Of a stretch of DNA of 64,000 nucleotides, positions 55,204 to 64,000 are shown one piece after another. The notes beneath the pieces are model-generated. The model worked only from the letters and a program-made list of their open reading frames with translations, did no database searches and was not told the origin of the DNA. The DNA lies in NCBI GenBank assembly GCA_037042185.1, contig JAXQJY010000028.1:1488001-1552000 (forward strand). The letters are read 5' to 3'. The first letter of the stretch is position 1. Every line of letters starts with the position of its first letter. Both the position numbers and the translations under genes were made by a program. Source of the DNA: Sordariomycetes sp. S80-01Y. Taxonomy: Eukaryota > Ascomycota > Sordariomycetes.

Positions 55204-55944
55204 GTGGTCGGCCGAGTTTCACTTCCCTGATCACTTCATCATTGATACGACTGCCCCAAATAATACACATATTGTTGACTCCTGCTTGCACGAAAAGTAG
55301 AAAATATGTTTCCCAGCAAGCTGTATAGATGCGCATTCATTATAGTCTTCAAACTTTTGCGTATATAAGGGGTTTGCGCAAGTCCTGTCAGCCACAGTCC
55401 AGGGGAAACCCTGATTCAGTAAAGGGGTAAAAAAAGTAAACACACGTGTCAGCGTCAAGTCTGCTAGCGCGGTCTGTCAACCGACGATGCCGAGACTGGA
55501 TCGAGCAACCTCGCTCCCTTATTCCCGAGAAAAAAGCTGCTACCTTCGCTCCACATGATCGCCGAAGTCTTCCGGCCTACATGTTTAAATCTGAAGGCGT
55601 CATGGCAGGATTTGTGGCAAGCAGACCGTATTCCCGACGTCCCGAGGCCTGCCGGATGCGTATGAGCCGCAAGGTCCGTAGCCGGTAGCCCGTGTAAGTC
55701 GGATTTGCCGGGATCCGCGTCCGAGATTTTGGCAGCGCGCCGTTAGTACTCGATAGATTTCCAAGACACGGTGAAGCGAATTGTTGCGAAAAGAGGAGTG
55801 TAAGTGGTTTACAAGCACAAGCGCCGGTGCTCTCAGCTATTGCGTGCGAAGTCTATAATACAATCGCCATGTGTTCGCCCCCGGTCTGTCGAATCCCCGT
55901 TATCATTACAAGCCCAACATCGTCGCTTAAGCAAGGAAAGGCGC

Positions 55945-56633
55945 TTAAGCAGTGGACTCCTTCAGGAAGGCGATCAGGTCCTTCCTGTCCTTCTCCTTCT
56001 TGAGACCACCGAAAGCCATCTTGGTGCCGGGGATGTACTTCTTGGGGTTCTCGAGGTAGGCGAACAGGGTGTCGTCGTTCCACTCGATGCCCTTCTGCTT
56101 GTTGGCGTCGGTGTAGGAGTAGCCCTCGACGGAACCGGTCTTGCGGCCAAAGAGGCCGTGCAGGGCAGGGCCGATCTTGTTGCCGCCGCCAGCCTCGACG
56201 GTGTGGCACTGCGCGCAGCGCGTCTTGAAAAGGTTGGCACCCTTCTTAGCGTCACCTAGGAGATGTGTGAGTTTGCGCGTCGACGACGGTATGGGAGGCC
56301 CAGGGCTGAGAAAAGAGGTTGTATGAGGATTGCGAGTTGCGGCGATGTGCACGAGGGCGCCAAGCTTGTTCGATCCTTGGAAGGCCGATGTTCATCCTGG
56401 TCTTGGCTTCGGGGCCTCGTCAGGTGAAAATGGCGCAAGCCTCGGGAGACAGACAAAACGAGGCATGCGTCGACCGAGAATTTGCCAACCTCCTCTATCG
56501 AGGTCGCGCAACCATTCGCATACGCAGCGCCCATCGTGTGCATCACCAACAGCCTCGCGCATCCTCAATGGCAGCGCAACCTCTAACCTCGGAAACCCTC
56601 GGGCCAAGGGACAATCAACTTACCACCAGCCAT
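55945..56633 (-). CDS. cyc1: Cytochrome c
   Basis: This is the mitochondrial intermembrane electron carrier between complexes III and IV. Exons complement(55945..56255, 56624..56633) give 106 residues: [20 protein letters not shown] at the start, with the heme-binding CAQCH, Met ligand in [10 protein letters not shown], and the tail [10 protein letters not shown]. The first exon is just 10 nt (ATG GCT GGT G), followed by a 368-nt intron with a GTAAGT donor and CTCCTAG acceptor. This unusually long intron may carry regulatory sequence. Length and residues match fungal cytochromes c. A long open frame on the opposite strand is its codon-bias shadow. Confidence 0.97.
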
Positions 56634-57112
56634 TGTGTCGGATATTAAAGAATAAAAGGTAAATGTCTAAAGACTGATTGTAGGGTGTAGTCGTGAGGTG
56701 ATGCGAAAGTCGTGCAAGTCGTGGATGTGCTTTGTAGGATGGTTGGGAAGGGAAAGGAGAAGGAGGAAGGGAAAAGGTCATGGAGGAATTTTATCATGAC
56801 AGCATGAGATTGTCACTCAGCAGGGATCTGCCGTACGCCACACCGTGGCTGGAGCTCCCACCTGGCCAATCCGAGTGGTGGGATTACAGAGGCGAGCAGC
56901 CTGGGAGGCTTTGCTCCGGCAATTCCCGGTTTTGGGGCATCTTGGCTTTTCGCGACCAACTGGCGCCGGTCGGGGAAAATTCGGGAAATGACCACTGGAA
57001 CTCCAAGGCTCCGCTAAGCCGGAAGGGTGGAATTTGAATATGGGTGAGAAGAGATCGTCGAATGGGAACGTTGACCACCATCTGACCCTCGACGACAGCG
57101 ATCACATACACG
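56634..57112. other. Divergent promoter region
   Basis: This 479-bp region lies between cytochrome c (-) and a mitochondrial-type gene (+). Shared control of two mitochondrial genes is possible. No other feature is seen. Confidence 0.45.
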
Positions 57113-57882
57113 ATGACGTCTCGAACCATTATACCGCGGTTCCTACTTCCGTTGCAGAGCCCATTGTGGCGAGGCGGTGCTCGCGCGCCGAGTCGAGCTT
57201 CGATACGATGGAGCTCGGACAAGCCCATCGTGCTTGAGAAGCCACTCAAGTTCAACCCGCCATCGCACGGCTCGCGACTGAGGAACAAGACGATGCCGAA
57301 GCACTACGGTGCCGTCATCACGCCGGAGGAGTTGGCGGCGCAGAAGGCCAAGAGCTACCCCGGCGTCATGGCACCGGAGGGCACATGGCAGCACTGGTTC
57401 TGGCACAGCAAGATACTGCACACATGCATCACAATAGTGAGTTGGTCCCAAGGCCATTGTGGCTCCCTTATTCTAATGCATCTATCCAGGGCACTCTCTT
57501 CATCCTCGGGCTCTGCACCTTCTTCATGCACTACGCGACCTACTCCCCCTACAGAGACCTCGTTCCCCCGATCTCCGACCTCTGGACCCAGCCCTTCCAC
57601 TTCTTCAGCATGTGGAAGCACGTCATCATCCTGCACGAGCAGCACAAGAACGTGCGCGCCACCGAGGAGAAGCTGGCGAGGCAGAACGACAACATGAAGC
57701 AGCGCTACTATAGGAAGATGCATGGCATCGAGGAGAAGAACCCGATCCACAGCGTCTTTGGGAAGCCGCAAGACGACAAGACGGATGCGCAGATCGAGGC
57801 GGAAGCGCTTGGGAGAGAGCTGACCGAGGAGGAGATCAAGGAGGTGAAGCCGGAGCGGAAGAAGTGGCTGGGGATTTGGTAA
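57113..57882 (+). CDS. Mitochondrial-type inner membrane protein, conserved in fungi
   Basis: Exons 57113..57436 and 57490..57882 (53-nt GTGAGT...ATCCAG intron, phase 0) give 238 residues. The N-terminus MTSRTIIPRFLLPLQSPLWR, followed by RAPSRASIRWSS, is Arg/Ser-rich with no acid, a strong mitochondrial presequence. The mature part has YGAVITPEELAAQKAKSYPG, then one membrane span (ILHTCITIGTLFILGLCTFFMHY), and a long charged tail (LHEQHKNVRATEEKLARQN, then RKKWLGIW). The tail would lie in the matrix or intermembrane space. I do not recognise a named subunit. Its neighbours are cytochrome c and housekeeping genes. Confidence 0.87.
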
Positions 57883-58026
57883 GATGGTGAGCATGTACGA
57901 GTCGAAAGGGTTGTATATATATGTACAGTACGGAGGCACGGCGCAGCATCATCAGTGGGTCATGTACATTAATCCACGTGGTGTAAGTAGTCATGATACG
58001 CCCTCACGGCATCTAGTCAAACCCAT

Positions 58027-59091
58027 CTAGGCCAGCGAAACGCCGTCCAGCCCATCGAGGACCTCGTCAGCAACACCCCCCTTCTCCAAGACTGCCTGTA
58101 TTATCCCATCCATGACCGCAAACTTGGTTCCTCCTAGCGGCGCCTTCCAAACACCCTCTTCGCCGCCGCTCTGCATCTTCACATCCTTCCCGGCCGGCGC
58201 CGCTCCTGTCCCGCTGCTCGTCCCGTTGGGTACGCCCGGCGGCGTCAGCCTCGATGGCGGATCAACCATCCTTAGTGACACCAGCCTCAGTTGCCTCCCC
58301 TCCCCGGTCTTCTCGCCCGTGGCCTGCATCTCGGCTACGGACACAGCCAACGCCGACTCTGCCACCGCCAGTTCCTCTTTGCTGGGATCGAAGATGACGT
58401 TGTCCCCTATCGACACGACGAGGAGCGTGATAGGCGGTCGGTCTCGTGTTTCGCGAGGGTAGAGGAAAGTGCTGGCCTCCCAGTCATCGTCGAACATGGG
58501 ATCTTCGTCGCCCTCGGATTTCAGGCGTGGTAGACGCGTTGCTAGGAGAGCGAGATGTGTTGTGAGTGACAGAAGAGGAAGAGGATATGATAGTGGTGGG
58601 GATATCAGTAGAATCTGCAATTTGTCAGTGTTGGCTCCAACAGCAGCGACAAGAAGACCTACGTCGAGGTACAGTTTCCAGTGAAACCGCCGATTAATCC
58701 ACAGCTTCTTCACAAACTCCCCGTCCCCCAGCAAAGCCTCTCTCAACATCTCCCCAAGGAAGACCGTCCCTGCGTCGTCATCCCTCAACCCCGGGATTTC
58801 CACAGACATCTCCACCCACTCGCCTCTACACCTCCTGTCCTCCTTCTCATCCTCCTCTTCGTTGTCTCGTCTGCTCCGCTCGATCTCCGCCTTGATACCC
58901 ACGATCGCCTCCGTTCCATCTGAGAAGCACACGCGCGCGGAGCCATTGGTCCCAGGCAGGATGCCCGTTTCGGCGGTGAGAGGACGGAATTGCGTCGGTG
59001 AGCGGCCGTCTGTACGGATCGGCGGTTGGAGGGAGAGGGAGGTGTGTAGGTACGCGAGCTCTGCGGGGGAGAGGACCTGAGACGTCGCCAT
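58027..59091 (-). CDS. rrp42: Exosome complex subunit Rrp42
   Basis: This is an RNase PH-fold subunit of the nine-subunit RNA exosome ring, acting in nuclear and cytoplasmic 3' RNA processing. Exons complement(58027..58614, 58663..59091) give 338 residues. The start AELAYLHTSLSLQPPIRTDGR, with QFRPLTAETGILPGTNGSARV and AIVGIKAEI, matches Rrp42/Rrp45-type ring subunits and is closest to Rrp42 as I know it. After the intron comes ILLISPPLSYPLPLLSLTTH. The 48-nt intron (GTAGGT...TTGCAG) is in frame and stopless, but splicing restores the family sequence LYLD-ILLI. Eukaryotic ring subunits lack the phosphorolytic residues, so the role is structural. It lies convergent with the mitochondrial-type gene. 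Confidence 0.93.
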   Translation of the reverse strand: MATSQVLSPAELAYLHTSLSLQPPIRTDGRSPTQFRPLTAETGILPGTNGSARVCFSDGTEAIVGIKAEIERSRRDNEEEDEKEDRRCRGEWVEMSVEIPGLRDDDAGTVFLGEMLREALLGDGEFVKKLWINRRFHWKLYLDVGLLVAAVGANTDKLQILLISPPLSYPLPLLSLTTHLALLATRLPRLKSEGDEDPMFDDDWEASTFLYPRETRDRPPITLLVVSIGDNVIFDPSKEELAVAESALAVSVAEMQATGEKTGEGRQLRLVSLRMVDPPSRLTPPGVPNGTSSGTGAAPAGKDVKMQSGGEEGVWKAPLGGTKFAVMDGIIQAVLEKGGVADEVLDGLDGVSLA

Positions 59092-59664
59092 GGCTATATT
59101 TGCGGCCTCGCGACCGGTACTTGAGGCTGCAACGAGTGGACGATGAGCGTTGGTGAGGTTGCGAATGGGACGTTGTGCGCTTCAAGAAATTTTGGTGGTG
59201 ATGAGCTCACAGCTCACCGAGGTGAGAAGTTGATGGTGGGGTTTAGCGTGGAATGTGGGGTGCTGTCCGATATCCCTGTATACATCACGAAGATACCCTG
59301 CGCCAGGTTGCTCGAGAAGTGAATCATCGGAAAATATCAAGAGATGTGTTGAAAACTCGGAAATGAGTCTGTACAGCTGCTATTATAATAACTCAATCAT
59401 GTAGAGGTGCTATCATGGCTGTAGATAGTCAGCAACAAGAACCTTCCACAGCCACCTTGCTAACAAATTGGACCTTAGTGGTAGGCGATTTGGTGACGAG
59501 TTCTCATGGTGTCCAGCAATTGATTTTCTAACGATACATTGCCTGATACGTCATGCTACCCTCCAAAGATTTCTCTTTGCCACGTCTTACAACAAGCTGC
59601 ACCTTCAAGTGTCCTCTTCTTTCCCCTTCGCGACTGGCCCGTCGAAACCTTAAACACTCAAACC
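59092..59664. other. Intergenic between tandem minus-strand genes
   Basis: The 573 bp should hold the Rrp42 promoter and the Ate1 3' UTR. No coding feature is seen. Confidence 0.5.
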
Positions 59665-61920
59665 TCACTCCGCATCTCTCGTCAAGTCTAAACACAACAC
59701 GTCCACGCAGTCAGTCCCCAGCGCAGCTACCAATTCGGCAATCCCCACCTTGAGACCAGGCCACTGGGTAAGCGAACTCGAACTCCACCCAACCAAGTCC
59801 GACGTCTCGTAAAGGGGGCCGGTCCGCATGCCCTTGAGAGCGATGTGGCTCATGTCAATTTCCATCATGTCCTCCAGAGATGGAATACCGGGCATGCCCG
59901 AGTGGAAGAGGGAGTGGTCCCCATCATCTGCGTCCTCTCCATCCGCCTCATCAGGCTCATCAGTCTCAGTTGCCGAGGCTGACTTCTTTGAATCCGAGCC
60001 ATTCGGCTTGGCTATCTTAGTAGGAGGTTCCTCCAGTTTCCCATCAGTTTTGTTCTTCTGCCTCTCAAGGTGGAGGCTGACGAAATCCTTCTTGTCTAAC
60101 AAGTCCAAGACCGAGCGGTCCAACAGATCCCATTCCAGGCTCTCCGGATCGAGAATATACTGCGGAGCGTAATCGATTTTGTACCTCATCTTGGGGCAGC
60201 TGTGGATGTAGAAGCCGGGATACCACCATCGATAGCCCTTCTCATACGCGAGAGATATCTCCTGCAAGGCACCCAGCTTCCCGGGATAGTAGGCTGCAAC
60301 GCTCTCATCGTACATGAAGTAGACGGAGCTGACGCAGTCTGGCAGAAGGTCGAGAATCCCCACGGCAACCAATTTGCCATCCAGACGGTAGCACTGGTGA
60401 TACGAGCCCAGGGGTCGACTTTTGCCATCATCTCCAACTATTGTCTGTCTCCTCAACGGAGAGCTGCAGAGGAAGCGTGTGAAACCTCGCTTCGTTCGAT
60501 CCTCGGGCGCGTCGCCGTGAACGTTCTTTTGGTAGTTGTTGTACACCTCATACTTCTCTTCAGTGAAGTTGTCGTATTCGAGGGTAACCTCCAACTTATG
60601 CTCAGGTTCAGGCGGGGTTTTGATCCGGTTGTATTCGGCCTCGTGAACACGCTCTGTCAAGACGAACTCGTTCTTTCTCCTCTTTGTCTCTTCTTTAGAT
60701 CTCGGATGAAGCCTTGCAGCCTCCTTGACATACTTCTCGCCAAGAACGTAGTCATTAAATTTGTTCACGACCTGTCGCTGGTTTCTGGAAGGCTTGAAGT
60801 CATGCGAATCCAGCCTGATGGTATAATGGGGACAACATGATCGTTTCTGGTCAGGACGATATATGAGCTTCCCTGATCGTCTCCAGCATCGATCCAGTAA
60901 TGTCTGGTAGAACTTTGGACTCAAAGATGACGCACTTGCATAGTACGAAAAGCCTGACACCGTGAGTAAAGAGTCAGTCTCTCGAACGCAGTTGAGGTTT
61001 GGCTGCCGTGGTTTTCAAAATGAGGTCGTTGTGTGTGCAAGAACGCAGTCTCAGCCGTGTAACAGTGTCATGGGGTTAACGGCTGAGCCCTGGTCCGGGA
61101 AAGGGGCAAGCTGGAGTGAATGCAATGCTGTGGCGGAGATGTACGTTTTATTGACTGACTGTTCCCTCGAGCGCCGCAGTAGCCGCATCTGGAAGAGTTC
61201 GAATATCCTGCTCCGGGTTAGCTGGTCCCTTTGAGCATTGCACGACATGGCCTGAGTGAGGCTCTTCGGTCACGTCTGATCTCGGTCATGACGTTGCACA
61301 AGACCCCTCAAGGGAGGTTCTCGATGACTTCATCCAGATATCGCTCCATGTGTCTCTCTAGAATACTGCAGCTTCGGAGACCGACGCTGATCGTGGGGGT
61401 TGGTGCTCATGAAGTAGTAATAGTGACATGCCGTAACACGACATTGAGAGACGGTGGGAGCCAACATGTGTCTGGAGGACAAGGACAACCCTTGTGCGCA
61501 CAGCTAGAGCGCTTCGGGAGGGGTCTCGTGAGTACGATGGCCAGCTGGCAAGATCTTTTGCTTGCTCGTGCCCGATGGGGATGGAGGTTGAAATGACAGC
61601 TAGTGTAAGTGGCCAGAGATGGTCGGGCCCGACCGGGAGGTAGTGGGCGGGCATAACCGCGCACAGGACAGATGCGAGGCAACTCTACCTCGTGAGCCGT
61701 GGAGCGAACCAACTAGAGTTGGCAGATCAGGCACGTGTGTGGATAAGGGAAGGGTAGAGGGCAGGCTTGGTGGCTGACTGCCAGCAGATGGGGGGCCGAT
61801 GTAGAGCGCGGGGCTCAAAGAGCAACAAGATGCCGGAGGACGGTTTGACTTACCGATTGGGCTGATGTACTCATAGTCGGCCACGGCATCGACAATGGGT
61901 GTCGTGCCGTTGGACTCCAT
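59665..61920 (-). CDS. ate1: Arginyl-tRNA-protein transferase Ate1
   Basis: Ate1 attaches Arg to N-terminal Asp/Glu, marking proteins for the N-degron pathway. Exons complement(59665..60953, 61160..61207, 61854..61920) give 467 residues. Exon 1 is 67 nt (MESNGTTPIVDAVADYEYISPI), and exon 2 only 48 nt, carrying the conserved CGYC motif (YSNSSRCGYCGARGN). The last exon continues FSYYASASSLSPKFYQ, RRSGKLIYRPDQKRSCCPHY, and the catalytic GNAT-like half (GSYHQCYRLDGKLVAVGILD, then YFMYDESVAAYYPG). Introns of 206 and 646 nt are long for this genome. Annotation starting at the GTG/TTG of the big exon would lose the iron-sulfur/zinc Cys motif. An acidic insert (DEPDEADGEDADDGD) lies near the C-terminus. 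Confidence 0.94.
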
Positions 61921-64000
61921 GACGGTCGCGTGTCTGGGACTCCGAGGCCGAGCGGTTGAAAGAGGGGGAGATGGAGGGGTAGACGACAGCTACTTGAACC
62001 ATGCACTGAACAAGAAGAGGCCGCGATGCTTGAGGCAAAGAACAACAAACGAGGGGCCAAGGTTGGGTCGACGACGATCTTCAGGTTCCAACGCCTCGCA
62101 AAGGAACAAGCAGATGCAGCGGCAGGGATCACACGGCCTCGATGGTTTTTGAGAGCTTCCCCAAGCTGTCGTCGAGTGGATGCGAACCTGTGGCCGCGGG
62201 GGGCAGTCTTGCCGCTGGCGTGGGCTGGTTGGGCGTGGCCGCTGATGACCGCATATGGCGTCCCCTCAGGCAGCTAAAGGAGGTAGGGAGAAGTCGGAAA
62301 AGGGGGCAAGCTAAGGTCAAGGTGCTCGTGATATTTTGATGGTGATGGCGAGAAGGAGTTCGAGATCACCAGGATCCCTGACCGCCCTTCTGGGCAGAGA
62401 AGTGGCTGCTGCTGCCCCCCACCCCCTTCAACACCGCACCTAATTGCACATTCAAGGTTCCAGGCTGAACTTGAAGTTCCCACTGAGGGGTTCGCTGCCA
62501 CTGCCACTGCCACTGGCGGTGCCCCGCCTCGAGGGACACTCACTGGCAGTAGCGAGGGGTCACGGTTCTGCCAACTCAAACCCGACACTAGCAGCTTCAG
62601 TTGCCACCACTGGCACCGCAAACGACTGACGCCTCACGCCCCAGGCTGTCAGGGTCTTCCGGAGCTCCAGTGAACGCCCAGAACAGCACCTGTACGAAAG
62701 GGTCCCAGGCTGTGAGCTGCATTGCAGCTGCACCGCAGCGTGGCGGGACGACGAGCACTCATCAAGTACTCGTCGAGCGGCTATCACTGCACGACTGCCA
62801 GTCCACGGCTGTGTCTGCACGTATCGCTCCGCACGTGTCGTCTTTGACTCGCAGTCACTTGCATCCCGTCTTCCACAAGGACCATCTGGGCCTGGTAGGG
62901 CTCATGTTGAGACCTGTCGCTGTTCGTCCGACGCTGCCCTGCCCTCAGCCGTGCTGGACCGTGCTGGAAGCTCCGGTGACATGTGACGATGACTTCAGCT
63001 CCTGAGACTGCCCAGGCTTGCAACACAGGATGTCCCAGGAAAAGCTTGAATCACCAACGGCAGTTCTCTGACTTTCCAGAAAGGCATTCCTCCTCGCAGC
63101 ACGAAGCGTGATCCAGGCTCCGCACCCTTGACGAGGCACACAGATCCAACCTCTGCACCCGCCCTTCCGCCGGCGGTTGCGGTTGGCCACCCACCGCACC
63201 GCACCGCCCGCGCAAGCACCCAACATCCGGAGCCACTTACCGTTGCAGCCCATGCAGGTGCAGGAAAATACTCTTTCTGATTTATTATCGAATTCCTTCG
63301 ATTGTCATTCGGTACAGCGCTGGTCCAGTGATGCGTCCCCATGCGAGATTGGCGGCGCCAAACAGTCATAGTCGCGACTAACATCAACTAACACCGTCGG
63401 GCCACGCCTCACTGGCAGTCTCGGGACTTACACGAACCCACCCGCGATCATCGAGTCGAGTCTTCAGACCCAAGTCAAGTACTCGTACCAGCGGAACCCA
63501 GTTGAGCCCTCGGTCTAATAAAGTACCCGGCTCCTCGTCACGGACTTGAACGCCGCGTTCTTGAATCAAAGCTCCTCTTTTTTCCTCTCCTCATCCCCGT
63601 AGAATAATTACACTCGGCGCCTGGAGCTGGTTGCCTCAGCCTGCTCTCGTGGGAGTACGATATATATCTGAACAACCCCGGCAGCAACAGATAATCGGCG
63701 TCATCTTCAGCACCCCGATCCAGCACCCCTATTTCCTTCCAGGGTTTGCCGCCGCTGAGTCGGCCTTGGTAATCGCTCCGAAACAGCCTCCAATACAAAA
63801 AAGGTGCCACTTTAAGCGTCCCAAGTGGCGCACCCGAAGCTGCTGCTGTACGTACCGCTACCGCTACCGCCTAAGAGATTTTAAACTCTCAACTCCGCGG
63901 GCTGGACCCAACTTGACGGACAGCTAGAGAATCTTGAGGAAGAAGCCAAAACAAGACTTGGTCCGTCTCAACTCCACCAACCCTCCCCACTGCCGCGACT
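61921..64000. other. Terminal 2 kb without supported gene
   Basis: The segment upstream of Ate1 contains short direct repeats (CCACTG units at 62500-62520; TACCGC units near 63852-63870) and compositionally biased frames on both strands. None has motifs or splice structure. A pyrimidine-rich stretch at the very end could be the leader of a gene beyond the window. Confidence 0.45.

Larger units (their letters stand above)
53993..55944. other. Long gene-poor stretch
   Basis: Nearly 2 kb with no complete gene. It holds a C/G run (GGGGGGGGG near 54102), pyrimidine-rich sequence at 54700-55130 that resembles a fungal promoter or 5' leader, a CA microsatellite and a truncated F-box start (listed separately). 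Confidence 0.5.

Noticed and set aside
55804-56259. 151-codon plus-strand open frame over cytochrome c
   Set aside because: It is the antisense shadow of the highly biased cytochrome c exon; its Leu/Val-rich product has no order.
60202-60840. 212-codon plus-strand frame inside ate1
   Set aside because: It is the antisense shadow of the conserved Ate1 catalytic region.
1-64000. Transposon, CRISPR array or prophage
   Set aside because: No long terminal or inverted repeats, transposase/RT motifs or spaced direct repeats were seen. The genome is intron-rich fungal nuclear DNA.

Overview
This window is nuclear DNA of a filamentous ascomycete (Pezizomycotina, most likely Sordariomycetes). The evidence is many short GT-AG introns (44-90 nt, often with CTAAC/CTGAC branch sites), recognisable fungal orthologues of Ypt1, cytochrome c, Rrp42 and Ate1, and lineage-typical families (Clr5-ankyrin, PTH11-like rhodopsin, Zn2Cys6 factors, CYP450s). 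There are no operons, CRISPR arrays or bacterial signals. All exon coordinates are my own reconstructions from splice consensus and reading phase; for almost every gene the exons sum to an exact open frame. No transcript or database data were used.

Layout. 1-8.6 kb is mostly conserved: the 3' part of a proline-rich fungal protein, the Rab GTPase gene ypt1, an intronless tRNA-Arg(CCT), a probable mitochondrial protein and an F-box protein. 9.9-17.9 kb holds an alpha/beta hydrolase, a small membrane protein, a 1127-residue Clr5-ankyrin protein whose first 54-codon exon is easy to miss, and a broken aminoglycoside-phosphotransferase-like gene.

18.9-27.9 kb looks like a compact metabolic cluster. 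An MFS transporter and a Zn2Cys6-type regulator are divergent from a 354-bp shared promoter, followed by a TauD/TfdA-type dioxygenase. Two GNAT acetyltransferases of nearly equal length, with introns at matching position and phase, flank the set.

28-35.4 kb carries small unknown proteins, a single-pass Ser/Thr-rich membrane protein and a divergent Hsp70-like protein of nine exons. 35.7-44.4 kb is the most interesting block: two cytochromes P450, a PTH11-like rhodopsin-domain membrane protein and a class I sesquiterpene-type cyclase (DEYSD metal motif, NSE motif, terminal RY pair). Together they form a candidate terpenoid gene cluster with no accessory transporter or regulator inside it.

46-55 kb is mixed accessory DNA: a six-cysteine secreted protein, an ADP-ribosylglycohydrolase, a small kinase-like protein, an F-box/DUF6546-like protein, a decayed gene, a one-pass membrane protein and an orphan F-box start. 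From 55.9 kb the window returns to housekeeping genes: cytochrome c (10-nt first exon), a mitochondrial-type membrane protein, exosome subunit Rrp42 and arginyltransferase Ate1 (48-nt middle exon carrying the CGYC motif). The last 2 kb has no supported gene.
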